The position numbers and the translations under genes are program-made. This document shows, piece after piece, positions 10,197 through 19,336 of a stretch of DNA of 64,000 nt. Below the pieces are notes generated by a model. That model worked only from the letters and a program-made list of their open reading frames with translations, was not told where the DNA came from and did not search any database. The DNA is from Marinicella marina (GTDB lineage: Bacteria; Pseudomonadota; Gammaproteobacteria; Xanthomonadales; Marinicellaceae), in the NCBI RefSeq assembly GCF_030065545.1, contig NZ_JASJNC010000001.1, positions 248,001 through 312,000 of the forward strand, read 5' to 3'. Position 1 is the first letter of the stretch. The number at the start of each line of letters is the position of its first letter.

Positions 10197-11571
10197 ACTG
10201 CTCTCGGTATTTTCTAACTACGTGTAATGCAATCACATTCAAAATCAAAGTGGTCACAAACAGCATCAGACCCAGGGCAAATGCCGCCAAGGTTTTGGCA
10301 CTGTTAAATTCCTGATCACCCGTTAATAAGGTCACAATTTGTACCGTCACGGTGGTTACTGCCTCCAGTGGATTGACTGTCAAGTTAGCCGCCAAGCCAG
10401 CTGCCATAACCACAATCATGGTTTCTCCAATGGCCCGCGATGCAGCCAACAGCACACCGCCAACAATACCCGGAAGCGCTGCTGGAATTAATACTTTAAC
10501 AATGGTTTCAGAGCGCGTTGCACCCAAACCCAATGAACCTTCGCGCAAGTTTTGTGGCACCGCAGAAAGCACATCATCAGACAACGATGAAACAAACGGA
10601 ATGATCATGATGCCCATCACTAAACCGGCTGCCAAAGCACTTTCAGAGGCCACTGAAAGACCGATTGACTCACCCAAATCACGGATAAAAGGCGCCACAG
10701 TCAAGGCCGCAAAAAACCCGTATACGACCGTTGGAATACCCGCCAAAATCTCTAATACAGGTTTTGCAACAGCTCGAATTTTACTGCCGGCATATTCGGA
10801 CAGATAAATCGCTGACATCAAGCCCAAAGGCACCGAAACCAATAAGGCGATGAATGAGATCAACATGGTACCAACGAACAGAGGTACCGCACCAAAGGCA
10901 GCAGAGGAGCCAACTTGATCAGCGCGTATGGCAGTTTGGGGCGACCACTCAGTACCAAACATAAAGCTCATGATGGGCACTTCACCAAAAAAGCGGGTCG
11001 ATTCAAACAAAACTGAGAAAACGATACCAACGGTGGTCATGATGGCAATGGAGGCAGCCAACAATAAAATACCTTCAATGATCTTTTCAAACACCCGTCG
11101 GGCTGGGGTTTCTGTGTTGATTTTTCGCATGCCCAAAATCACCAACAAGATCGACAATGACAACACAATCACCGATATGGTGCGGTTGGTGGTGGTCTCG
11201 ATTTCGTGGTAGCGTTGATAAACCACTTGTTTCTCAGGTGACAGTGCTGCCACTTTTTCTGGGGTGTCTGCACTTTTGATTTCATTCAAGTACAAATCCA
11301 GGTCCTGATTTGCTTCAATTTCTGAATCGTTGATGTAGCTGGTTATCTCACTGTTGATATAGGGCTCTTCTGCCATTTGTAGGAAGAACAACATCACCAA
11401 AGCCGGTAACAAAGCTGTCAAAGCAGCTACGTAACCAAAATACTTGGGTAAAGTGAGGATTTTCGACTTTTGCTGTGTTTGCCGATAAGCCGTGCTGATT
11501 TTTTGTCGCGCCATAAAAAAACTGAATGCGGCAAAAATCAACAACAAAAAAATTAGTGCGCTGACTGTCAT
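10189..11571 (-). CDS. pstC: phosphate ABC transporter permease PstC
   Basis: 460 residues, longer than the 319 of E. coli PstC because of an N-terminal portion with two helices and a polar stretch (about residues 70-140). The core carries LREGSLGLGATRSETIVKVLIPAALPGI, the EAA-type motif that contacts PstB. Separated from pstS by a hairpin terminator, so it is expected to be made at lower level than the binding protein. Confidence 0.94.
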   Translation of the reverse strand: MTVSALIFLLLIFAAFSFFMARQKISTAYRQTQQKSKILTLPKYFGYVAALTALLPALVMLFFLQMAEEPYINSEITSYINDSEIEANQDLDLYLNEIKSADTPEKVAALSPEKQVVYQRYHEIETTTNRTISVIVLSLSILLVILGMRKINTETPARRVFEKIIEGILLLAASIAIMTTVGIVFSVLFESTRFFGEVPIMSFMFGTEWSPQTAIRADQVGSSAAFGAVPLFVGTMLISFIALLVSVPLGLMSAIYLSEYAGSKIRAVAKPVLEILAGIPTVVYGFFAALTVAPFIRDLGESIGLSVASESALAAGLVMGIMIIPFVSSLSDDVLSAVPQNLREGSLGLGATRSETIVKVLIPAALPGIVGGVLLAASRAIGETMIVVMAAGLAANLTVNPLEAVTTVTVQIVTLLTGDQEFNSAKTLAAFALGLMLFVTTLILNVIALHVVRKYREQYE

Positions 11572-11621
11572 GTTTTACTCATCTGCTGGTTTCTTTAAAG
11601 TTGTGTGTCATGTTGAAAGCT

Positions 11622-11659
11622 AAAAAAAAAGTTCAGCCAAGCGTTATCACTTGGCTGAA
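11622..11659 (-). terminator. partial terminator between pstS and pstC
   Basis: Ten-base perfect stem TTCAGCCAAG/CTTGGCTGAA (11632-11641 and 11650-11659) followed on the minus strand by a run of nine T. It sits in the pstS-pstC gap. The usual effect of such a site is high pstS and lower pstCAB-phoU expression. Confidence 0.85.
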
Positions 11660-11690
11660 AATCACTGTTTGATTATTGAAACGTAATCAA

Positions 11691-12728
11691 TCACAACTCC
11701 AAGTTGTTCAGTTCAAGCACATCGGTTTTCACTTTCATGTACTTGTCTTCACCCAGTGGGATCAGGCCTTTATCCGTCAAGTAACCTTCATCACCCATGG
11801 CTTTTTCGCTGGTGAACTCAGCCAAAAATTCTTGCATGCCCGGAATTTCTGAAACGTGAGACTTTTTCACATAGAAATACAATGGTCTTGAAACCGGGTA
11901 ATCACCACTGGCGATGGTTTCAAACTCTGGCGCGGCGCCATTGATCACTGAGCCTTTAACCAAGTCAGCGTTTTGATCCAAGAAGGAAAAACCGAAGATA
12001 CCCAAAGCATCTGGGTTCTTTTGTAGCTTCTGAATGATCAAGTTATCATTCTCGCCCGCTTCTACGTAAGCGCCATCTTCACGGATGCTGTGACAAATGG
12101 TTTTGTATTTAGATTTGTCGGTACTTTTGGTGTCTTTGATCCAAGGGAAGTTTTTACAACCGCCTTCCATTGCTAACTCAACAAATGCATCGCGGGTACC
12201 TGAAGTAGGGGGAGGGCCCAGCACTTCAATTTTAACCGCAGGCAATTCTGCATTCACTTCATTCCACATGGTGTAAGGGTTGGCTACCAATTCACCGTCT
12301 TTTTCAGTCGGTACTTCTTTGGCCAAAGCCAAGAATAAGTCTTTGGTGGTCAAGTTGAATTCATGTGAACTGATTTCATTGGCTACCACGATACCGTCGA
12401 AGCCAATCAAAACTTCAACCACACCATCAACGCCATTGTCGTGACACATTTTCAGCTCTGACTCTTTGATGCGTCTGGATGCATTGGTGATGTCTGGCGT
12501 ATCGATGCCATTGGCTTTACAAAACAACTTCATGCCGCCACCGGTTCCGGTTGATTCAATCTTTGGGGTTTTGAAAGAGGTTGATTTTCCAAACCTTTCA
12601 GCAACCACTGTTGAGAATGGATATACGGTTGAAGAACCAACAACGCTGATATAGTCTCTGCCTGCTGCTTGAATTTGAGATGCTGCAATCAGACCCGCGA
12701 TTAAGGTTATTTTTTTCAATGTTTTCAT
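11691..12728 (-). CDS. pstS: phosphate-binding protein PstS
   Basis: About 345 residues, periplasmic phosphate receptor. The ATG at 12728 starts a clean signal peptide (MKTLKKITLIAGLIAASQIQAAG). Ligand-loop motifs seen: VVGSSTVYPFSTVVAE, ESTGTGGGMKLFC and GPPPTSGTRDAFVELAM. An upstream in-frame extension would cross the Pho box and is rejected. Preceded by phoR on the same strand, with its own Pho-box promoter. Confidence 0.96.
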   Translation of the reverse strand: MKTLKKITLIAGLIAASQIQAAGRDYISVVGSSTVYPFSTVVAERFGKSTSFKTPKIESTGTGGGMKLFCKANGIDTPDITNASRRIKESELKMCHDNGVDGVVEVLIGFDGIVVANEISSHEFNLTTKDLFLALAKEVPTEKDGELVANPYTMWNEVNAELPAVKIEVLGPPPTSGTRDAFVELAMEGGCKNFPWIKDTKSTDKSKYKTICHSIREDGAYVEAGENDNLIIQKLQKNPDALGIFGFSFLDQNADLVKGSVINGAAPEFETIASGDYPVSRPLYFYVKKSHVSEIPGMQEFLAEFTSEKAMGDEGYLTDKGLIPLGEDKYMKVKTDVLELNNLEL

Positions 12729-12775
12729 AAATAAATCAGTTAATTTTACAATTGGCGCCATTGTAATCAGCCAAT

Positions 12776-12793
12776 GTGACAGTTTTATGACAT
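12776..12793 (-). promoter_or_regulatory. Pho box upstream of pstS
   Basis: Read on the minus strand: ATGTCAT-AAAA-CTGTCAC, two 7-base half-sites with an 11-base period, close to the E. coli consensus CTGTCAT-N4-CTGTCAT. It ends about 47 bases ahead of the pstS start. Predicted PhoB binding site. Confidence 0.88.
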
Positions 12794-12843
12794 TTTTGTA
12801 ACAAAAGAAAAAACCCTTATCAGGCAACACTCAAGAGGTAAAA

Positions 12844-14145
12844 TCAGGCATCAATGTGGGTCCTGTGTTTGGGAAATATGACTTTGAATGTTGCACCTTT
12901 ACCCAAAGTGCTGTCTATTTCAAAGTGGGCACTGTGTTTAAGACAGATGTGTTTAACTATGGCCAAACCCAGACCAGTACTTTGGTGGTTTGTTGCCTTT
13001 GAATTATCCACCCGATAAAAACGCTCCGTCAGGTGTGGCAGGTGTTTGGCATCGATTCCGGGGCCATCATCAACCACCCAATAATTGGCTTCACCATTGT
13101 GTTCAAACCAGCGCACTTTGATGCTCGTGCCCTTGGGCGTATGAATCAGGGCGTTGTGCATCAGATTCAGACAAATGCTGGTAATCTCTGAGGCATCGCC
13201 CCTGACATACAAGGCAGAGTCAATTTCAGCCGCCATCACATGGTTTTGAGAATTGGCGCCATTTTTGATGTCATTGAACAAGCCATTCAACAATTCCGGC
13301 ATTGGCACCTCTGTGTCTTGCGAAGGTATCACCTTATCATGTTCAATGCGCGACAATTTCAGCATATCGTTGATGATGATTGACATGCGACCGGCTTGTT
13401 CTTTGGCCTGATCAATCGCTCCTGACCATTCTTCCGTCATGTTTTCAGCCGTTTGTAACATTTCCAAATAGCCTGAGATGACAGTTAAAGGGGTGCGTAA
13501 TTCATGCGATGCATTGGCCACAAAGGCTTTCCTTGACTTCTGCAACGCCTCTTGCGCTGAAATATCACGCGCCACCATTAAATAACGGTCTTTATGAATT
13601 TTGATCAAGCGCACCTGGATGCTTTTCTCACGGTCTTTAAAATGAGGTAATTTTGTTTCTTCGTCTTTCTTAATGGTATTCAACAACTCCACAAATTCAG
13701 GCTCACGGATGATGTTATCAATTTTGGTATTGGCGTCTTTGTCAGTGATGCCCAGTATTTCTTGCGCAATGTGATTGCACCACTGTATTTCGAAACGCTG
13801 ATTTAATAATAAGGTTGCAAATGGCAAGGCCTGCGCAGTGGTGACGAACTGCTTTAACAAGTATTTGTTGCGTTTTTGGGTTTCTTTGGTTTGGTTTTTG
13901 TTGTTGATGACTTGACAAGTCAAGGCTTCAAAAACACCGTGATTTTCTGGCGTTTTGTACCTTGAGGCACCCCCCATATACCAATCATAAAAGTTACGGA
14001 ATTCAAAAAATTTCCACACCATATAAATCAGTAACCAAAGCAAAAAGCCGGCTGCCCAATAACCACTCAGCGCGCCAGTGATGACTGCCAATATGACAAA
14101 TACCAACACCGCGACTTGTTCTTGTTTCCACCCCGTGACTTGCAT
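12844..14145 (-). CDS. phoR: phosphate-regulon sensor histidine kinase PhoR
   Basis: About 433 residues. Two N-terminal helices, a PAS-like region (ALPFATLLLNQRFEIQWCNHIAQEILG), the H-box FVANASHELRTPLTVISGYLEML, then N (LNLMHNALIHTP), G1 (VVDDGPGID) and G2 (STGLGLAIVKHI) boxes. It phosphorylates PhoB under phosphate limitation. The start at 14145 (MQVTGWKQEQ) matches the family; a start at 14217 is also open. phoB does not lie next to it, which is unusual. Confidence 0.92.
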   Translation of the reverse strand: MQVTGWKQEQVAVLVFVILAVITGALSGYWAAGFLLWLLIYMVWKFFEFRNFYDWYMGGASRYKTPENHGVFEALTCQVINNKNQTKETQKRNKYLLKQFVTTAQALPFATLLLNQRFEIQWCNHIAQEILGITDKDANTKIDNIIREPEFVELLNTIKKDEETKLPHFKDREKSIQVRLIKIHKDRYLMVARDISAQEALQKSRKAFVANASHELRTPLTVISGYLEMLQTAENMTEEWSGAIDQAKEQAGRMSIIINDMLKLSRIEHDKVIPSQDTEVPMPELLNGLFNDIKNGANSQNHVMAAEIDSALYVRGDASEITSICLNLMHNALIHTPKGTSIKVRWFEHNGEANYWVVDDGPGIDAKHLPHLTERFYRVDNSKATNHQSTGLGLAIVKHICLKHSAHFEIDSTLGKGATFKVIFPKHRTHIDA

Positions 14146-14268
14146 CAATTTAGCTTTATTATGTGAATTAATCCAGATGTCGCAATCATAGCCTACAGCA
14201 GCACCTAAAATTAACATTTAATGGTTCTTTTTAGCGAATGTAACAATGATGTGACCAAAATGTCATAT

Positions 14269-14286
14269 TTGTCATATAACTGTCAC
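14269..14286 (+). promoter_or_regulatory. Pho box between phoR and the porin
   Basis: TTGTCAT-ATAA-CTGTCAC gives two 7-base half-sites at 11-base period. A third TGTCAT lies just upstream at 14261. The site is in the divergent phoR/porin gap, 53 bases before the porin start, and could serve either gene. Confidence 0.85.
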
Positions 14287-14338
14287 ATTTCTCGCCTAAC
14301 ATGCGCCCTTTTAATACATCATTATAGTGGGTAATGTT

Positions 14339-15592
14339 ATGAACAAGAAGATTTTGGTGGCGTCATTGCTACTGTCCATGGGCGGATCAGCTTTTGCTGA
14401 CCATAAAAAAGATGAAATTGCTTTACTAAAAGAGCAATTAAAACTGTTATCAGCGAAGATTGAAAAATTGGAGCAGGATGCTGAAAAAAACCAAGTCGCA
14501 ACCGAAGCATTGGTGGCAAAAAAACAAGCAGAAACAGCAGCTATGGTTGAGACCAAAGTGGCTGAAGTAAAAGCAGATGAACAACCAGAGTCTTGGGCCG
14601 ACCGCATCAAATTCTCAGGTGATTTCAGATACCGTGAAGAATACATTGACGAGCGCGGAAAAGAAGCTCGTAACAGACATCGTATCCGTCTAAGATTAGC
14701 AGCTAAAACACAAGTCAATGACCGTTTGGATGTTAACTTTCGTTTGGCCACTGGTGTTGATGATCCAGCCTCTGGTAACCAAACATTAGACGGTGGCTTT
14801 AATACCAAAGACTTCGGTTTAGATCGTGCCTACTTCAATTACATGTTAACCGATGCATTGACGTTAACTGCAGGTAAAATGTCTAACCCAGCTTATAAAG
14901 CCGGTAAAAACCAAATGATTTGGGACAACGATGTGAACCCAGAAGGCATCGCATTACAACTTGATTCAAATGGCTGGAAAGGGAACTTGGTTGGTTACGC
15001 AGTTGAAGAGTTCAGTGGTGATGATGACATCTTGATGTTCGGTGGTCAGTTGAATAAAACATTTGATTTAGATGCAGGCAGTTTGATTGCTGGCGTCAGT
15101 TACTATGATTACGATAACTTACAAGGTAACTTCCCTGCATACGATGGTAAACCTCGTTCTAACTCAGTGGATGCAACCGGTCGTTTGGTTAATGACTACA
15201 ACTTATTTGAAGGTTCACTGGAATACAAAACCAAATTAAATGATAAACCTTTCTCAGTTTTTGGTAGCTATGTTGAAAACTTAGAAGCCGATACAGCTGA
15301 AAGCGGATATGCTTTTGGTGCAGGCTACGGCAAAGTCAGCGGACCAGGCACTTGGAACATGAGCTACACCTTTATGGACATCGATGCTGATGCTGTTGTT
15401 GGTGTATTCAATGATTCAAACTTCGGTGGCGGCGGCCCAGACTCTAAAGGTCACTTGTTGCGTGCTGGTTATGGTTTATATAAAAACACTTCATTGGCCA
15501 TGGCTTACTTCAGCAATGAGCGCAAAAAAGATTCAGATAATCCAGTCGATTACGACCGTTTACAATTGGACTTTATCTTAAAGTTTAAATAA
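14339..15592 (+). CDS. phosphate-starvation porin
   Basis: About 417 residues. Signal peptide (MNKKILVASLLLSMGGSAFA), then a short coiled-coil (KDEIALLKEQLKLLSAKIEKLEQ, about residues 24-50), a flexible linker, then a barrel beginning RIKFSGDFRYREEYID and ending LQLDFILKFK. The coiled-coil plus barrel layout matches the putative porin group (Porin_5-like). The Pho box upstream and the phoR-pst neighbours suggest outer-membrane uptake of phosphate or phosphorylated compounds, as with OprP/OprO, but homology to those is not claimed. Confidence 0.8.
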   Translation: MNKKILVASLLLSMGGSAFADHKKDEIALLKEQLKLLSAKIEKLEQDAEKNQVATEALVAKKQAETAAMVETKVAEVKADEQPESWADRIKFSGDFRYREEYIDERGKEARNRHRIRLRLAAKTQVNDRLDVNFRLATGVDDPASGNQTLDGGFNTKDFGLDRAYFNYMLTDALTLTAGKMSNPAYKAGKNQMIWDNDVNPEGIALQLDSNGWKGNLVGYAVEEFSGDDDILMFGGQLNKTFDLDAGSLIAGVSYYDYDNLQGNFPAYDGKPRSNSVDATGRLVNDYNLFEGSLEYKTKLNDKPFSVFGSYVENLEADTAESGYAFGAGYGKVSGPGTWNMSYTFMDIDADAVVGVFNDSNFGGGGPDSKGHLLRAGYGLYKNTSLAMAYFSNERKKDSDNPVDYDRLQLDFILKFK

Positions 15593-15615
15593 CAAGGACT
15601 GAATTTACACCTTCA

Positions 15616-15642
15616 AAAACCCCGGCTCATCCGGGGTTTTTT
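15616..15642 (+). terminator. terminator after the porin
   Basis: Stem CCCCGG/CCGGGG (15620-15625 and 15631-15636), A-run before and six T after. Confidence 0.9.
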
Positions 15643-15691
15643 GTGCCTACAAAAAACATGCTAAGATATTTGATTGCCATAAAATCAATCC

Positions 15692-16216
15692 ATGAAACGC
15701 AGAAAATTACTCAAAAACACCCTGTTACTGACCACTGCTGGTGTCCTTGGCAGTGGCGTGTGGCTGCTGAATGGCTATGACCCTGAAAAGCTGACCATTG
15801 AACATGCCATCAAAGACCTGCAGCGTATCAACATCCAACAGGCTGGTTTCGCAGGCGGATGGAACCTCAGCCAAGTCTTAAATCACTTGGCCCAAAGCAT
15901 TGAATACTCAATCAGCGGCTATCCCGTGCACAAGTCTGAGCGCTTCAAACAAAACATCGGCCAACTGGCTTTTTCGGTGTTTACCTACCGTGGCAAAATG
16001 AGTCATGACTTGCTTGAACCGATTCCTGGCGCGCCACGGTTAGAAGCCAACGATGCAGCCTTAGCCATGAGCCGTCTGATCACAGCATTGAATGACTTCC
16101 GGGCTCACAAAGGTGCATTAAAAGCCCACTTCGCCTTCGGCCAATTGACCCACGCAGAATACACCTATGCCCACGTGATGCACATCAACAATCACTTGGA
16201 ATCACTGCTGGTTTAG
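15692..16216 (+). CDS. DUF1569 (DinB-like) exported protein
   Basis: 174 residues. The N-terminus MKRRKLLKNTLLLTTAGVLGSG is a signal sequence or anchor with several basic residues and no strict twin-arginine motif. The body matches DUF1569: GGWNLSQVLNHLAQSIEYSISG near residue 55 and the closing HINNHLESLL. This fold is related to DinB/YfiT four-helix proteins that often bind a metal through His residues; His at LNHLA and HINNH fit. Function unknown. Confidence 0.75.
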   Translation: MKRRKLLKNTLLLTTAGVLGSGVWLLNGYDPEKLTIEHAIKDLQRINIQQAGFAGGWNLSQVLNHLAQSIEYSISGYPVHKSERFKQNIGQLAFSVFTYRGKMSHDLLEPIPGAPRLEANDAALAMSRLITALNDFRAHKGALKAHFAFGQLTHAEYTYAHVMHINNHLESLLV

Positions 16217-16217
16217 C

Positions 16218-16424
16218 TCACAAACCTTGGGCCGCCAACTCCAATATCCTTGATAACACCGAACGCACTTTGGTGCCACCACCATCATCAGTGATACCAC
16301 CTGTCGCATCATTGGTCATACCCACCACAACAATTGGCCATTGGTAATCATTACCAAACAAACCAGTTTCATAAAAATCCAGAAACACAACAAAATACCA
16401 AGCTTCATGTTTTCCAAGGCTAAC
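16218..16424 (-). pseudogene. 3' remnant of a protein-coding gene
   Basis: A 68-codon open frame without a plausible start, bounded upstream by a TGA. It reads as ordinary globular protein: HEAWYFVVFLDFYETGLFG, then WPIVVVGMTNDATGG and VRSVLSRILELAAQGL. Just upstream a second frame carries LNDELALENMKLG, which would join it through a frameshift near 16400. I do not recognise the family. It is read as the tail of a decayed gene lying between the DUF1569 gene and kynU. Confidence 0.4.
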
Positions 16425-16507
16425 TCATCATTTAAACACCTTAAAAGACAAAAATCAAAAGGCCAATAGTTTCGCTCGTGGCTGACATTTTTATCACTGA
16501 CTTGATT

Positions 16508-16513
16508 TATAAT
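16508..16513 (+). promoter_or_regulatory. likely -10 element for kynU
   Basis: TATAAT 28 bases ahead of the kynU start codon. No convincing -35 at the right spacing (CTGACA lies 20 bases upstream). Weakly supported. Confidence 0.35.
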
Positions 16514-16540
16514 AATGTCTTTCTTAAATCTTGAACTCAC

Positions 16541-17815
16541 ATGGCTTTTGAAGACAGTCTGGCATTCGCTCAATCTCTAGACAAGGAAGATCCGCTGGCC
16601 CATATGCGCCAAGCTTTCCACATTCCCAGGATTAAATACAGCACAGAGGAAGAAGTTTACTTTTGTGGAAATTCCTTGGGGCTGCAACCCAAGCTGACCA
16701 GTGAATACCTCAATGCCGAATTAAGCAAATGGCAAAAACTCGGTGTCAAAGGCCATTTTGACTGCGAATTTCCGTGGATGCCTTACCATGAGTTTTTGGC
16801 CGATGAGTCGGCCAAATTGGTGGGCGCCCACCCCAGCGAAGTGGTTTGTATGAATTCATTGACAGCGAACCTGCACTTCATGATGGTGAGCTTTTACCGC
16901 CCTTCATCCAAGCGCTATAAAATTCTGCTTGAGGACCATGCTTTTCCTTCAGATCACTACGCGGTTGAGTCGCAAGTCAGGTTTCATGGTTACGACCCAA
17001 GTGAAGCAATGGTGCTGCTTAAACCGCGCGATGGTGAGGAATGCCTGCACTTGGAAGACATTTTGTCGACCATAGATCAACATGCCGATGAGTTGGCCTT
17101 GATCATGTTGCCTGGCGTGCAGTATTACACTGGCCAAGTATTCGACATGCAGGCCATCACCGATGCCGCCCAACACCATGACATCACTGTTGGTTTTGAT
17201 TTGGCCCATGCGGCCGGTAACATTGAAATGCAGTTGCACGACTGGGGGGTGGATTTTGCTGCTTGGTGCACTTATAAATACCTGAACTCAGGACCTGGTT
17301 CGGTGGCGGGGTGTTTTGTGCATGAAAAACACCATGACAACCCGGAATTACCGCGTTTTGCTGGTTGGTGGGGCCATGACAAAAACAGCCGTTTTGAAAT
17401 GGAGAATGAATTCATCCCGATTCAATCAGCCGAAGGTTGGCAGTTATCAAACCCTCCCATTTTGTCCCTTGCGGCCATACGCGCGTCTTTGGACACCATA
17501 AAAGAAGCCGGCGGTATCGCCGCACTTCGCAACAAATCGAAACAATTAACCGCTTATTTAAGGTTTTTGCTGCATAATCGCTTGGCAGCACACATCGACA
17601 TCATCACCCCTGACGATGGCTTGAGCGGCTGTCAGTTATCAATTTGTGTCAACAGCGACAACAAAACCGGTAAGCAGGTTTTTGCTGCGATCGAAGCCGC
17701 TGGCGTGACTTGTGACTGGCGCGCGCCCAACGTGATTCGCGTGGCTCCTGTGCCACTGTACAACAGCTACGAGGATTGTATTCGCTTTGTAGATATATTG
17801 GAGGCCTCATTATGA
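16541..17815 (+). CDS. kynU: kynureninase
   Basis: 424-residue PLP enzyme cleaving kynurenine or 3-hydroxykynurenine to (3-hydroxy)anthranilate and alanine. Seen: YFCGNSLGLQPK near residue 41, FPWMPYHEFLADESAKLVGA, the Asp in VGFDLAHAAGN, the PLP-lysine segment AWCTYKYLNSGPGSVAG, and FAGWWGHD. Full length for the family. It overlaps kmo by ATGA, so the two are translated together, and with Kmo it would supply 3-hydroxyanthranilate. Confidence 0.97.
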   Translation: MAFEDSLAFAQSLDKEDPLAHMRQAFHIPRIKYSTEEEVYFCGNSLGLQPKLTSEYLNAELSKWQKLGVKGHFDCEFPWMPYHEFLADESAKLVGAHPSEVVCMNSLTANLHFMMVSFYRPSSKRYKILLEDHAFPSDHYAVESQVRFHGYDPSEAMVLLKPRDGEECLHLEDILSTIDQHADELALIMLPGVQYYTGQVFDMQAITDAAQHHDITVGFDLAHAAGNIEMQLHDWGVDFAAWCTYKYLNSGPGSVAGCFVHEKHHDNPELPRFAGWWGHDKNSRFEMENEFIPIQSAEGWQLSNPPILSLAAIRASLDTIKEAGGIAALRNKSKQLTAYLRFLLHNRLAAHIDIITPDDGLSGCQLSICVNSDNKTGKQVFAAIEAAGVTCDWRAPNVIRVAPVPLYNSYEDCIRFVDILEASL

Positions 17816-19176
17816 GCGTAAAACCCAAACACATTGTTATCATTGGCGCTGGCTTGGTTGGCTCCATGCACGCCATATTTCTGGCTCGCCGTGGCTACCA
17901 AGTTTCGGTTTATGAACAGTTGCCGGACATCCGCAAAGAAGCGATATCAGCGGGTCGCTCAATCAACTTGGCCTTGGCCAATCGCGGCATCGACGCCCTG
18001 GACCGTTTGGGCTTGATGGACCACGTCAATAAACTGCTGATACCGATGCAAGGCCGCATGTTACATGACGAGGCCGGCGCGTTAAAATTCCAAAGCTATG
18101 GGCAAAAACCCGAAGAAGTGATTTATTCTGTCTCGCGGGCTGGTTTGGTCAGCATCTTGCGCGATGCTGCTGAAGCCACTGGAGCGGTTGAATTCTTTTT
18201 TAAACACGAATGTTTGAACATCAATTTCGATGCCGATGAAATCACCGTAAAAGATCAAATAACCGACCAGACCCAGACAGTCAAGTATGATTATTTGATT
18301 GGTGCCGATGGTGGCGGCAGTCAAGTGCGGGCCTCAATGAAAGACGCCGGTGAAACCACATTCAGTGCTGAACTGTTGGACCACTCCTACAAAGAGCTGA
18401 CCATTCCAGCCAGTGATGACGGCGGCTTTCAAATTGAAAAAGAAGCCCTGCACATTTGGCCGCGTGATGACTACATGGTCATCGGCTTACCCAACCCTGA
18501 TGGCACCTTTACACTGACTCTATTCATGCCGAATGAAGGGCCTGTGAGTTTTGCCAGCATCAACGACAAGGCCAGCTTGAATCGTTTGTTCGATGAACAG
18601 TTCGCTGATGTCAAAGCGCTGATTCCTGAATTAGAGACAGACTATTTCAACAACCCAACCGGTTACTTGGGCACCATCCGTTGTGCTGATTGGCAGTATA
18701 AAAACGTGGTGTTGTCCGGCGATTCAGCTCACGCCATCGTACCGTTTCATGGCCAAGGCATGAATGCTGGTTTTGAAGATTGTGTGGCGATGGAAAATGC
18801 TTTGGAACGACATGCCGATAACTGGCAATTGGCCATGCCTGAGTTTGTTGAAAACCGCATTGATAACAGCAATGCCATTGCGGACATGGCATTGGAAAAC
18901 TACATTGAGATGCGCGCTGACGTCAACGATCCGAAATTCCACCTGAAAAAAGCCATAGCTTTTGAATTAGAAAATCGCCTGCCTGATTACTTCATTCCCA
19001 GGTACTCGATGGTGATGTTTCACCTGATTCCATATGCCACTGCATTCGCTCGCGGCAAGATACAGTATAAAATTTTAGACACCCTGACCGAAGGCATCGA
19101 AGAGGTTTCTGAAGTTGACTTCCAGCGGGCTGAACGTCTGGTTAAACAGAAGTTGCCCAGACTCAGCAGCCTTTGA
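17812..19176 (+). CDS. kmo: kynurenine 3-monooxygenase
   Basis: 454-residue FAD monooxygenase hydroxylating L-kynurenine with NADPH and O2. Seen: FAD-binding IVIIGAGLVGSMHAIFLARRG, SAGRSINLALANRG (kynurenine-site type), GADGGGSQVR and GDSAHAIVPFHGQGMNAGFEDC. The C-terminal region has hydrophobic stretches (YSMVMFHLIPYATAFARG) as in the membrane-associated family. The ATG at 17812 overlaps the kynU stop; an earlier in-frame start lies inside kynU. Confidence 0.97.
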   Translation: MSVKPKHIVIIGAGLVGSMHAIFLARRGYQVSVYEQLPDIRKEAISAGRSINLALANRGIDALDRLGLMDHVNKLLIPMQGRMLHDEAGALKFQSYGQKPEEVIYSVSRAGLVSILRDAAEATGAVEFFFKHECLNINFDADEITVKDQITDQTQTVKYDYLIGADGGGSQVRASMKDAGETTFSAELLDHSYKELTIPASDDGGFQIEKEALHIWPRDDYMVIGLPNPDGTFTLTLFMPNEGPVSFASINDKASLNRLFDEQFADVKALIPELETDYFNNPTGYLGTIRCADWQYKNVVLSGDSAHAIVPFHGQGMNAGFEDCVAMENALERHADNWQLAMPEFVENRIDNSNAIADMALENYIEMRADVNDPKFHLKKAIAFELENRLPDYFIPRYSMVMFHLIPYATAFARGKIQYKILDTLTEGIEEVSEVDFQRAERLVKQKLPRLSSL

Positions 19177-19336
19177 TGGATTGATCAGCCACTTCACTGG
19201 CTTAAAAAAATACTGTATTGCTTCATTTAAGTCGCTCTGAGTTTTATAATCTTTAAGACATAATGGCTGGTTGAGGTGTGATCGCTTGAGCCAATAATGG
19301 CGCAGACCAGCCCAACAACACAGTAAGAGGTGGGGC

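Noticed and set aside
14311-14808. 165-codon open frame antisense to the porin
   Set aside because: Lies fully over the signal peptide and coiled-coil of a well-supported porin; Ser/Ala-rich composition is typical of a shadow frame.
16316-16573. Open frame of 85 codons on the minus strand across the kynU start
   Set aside because: Overlaps the kynU promoter and start and its N-terminal part is antisense to kynU; only a short middle part (LNDELALENMKLG) looks like protein, which is better explained as part of the gene remnant.
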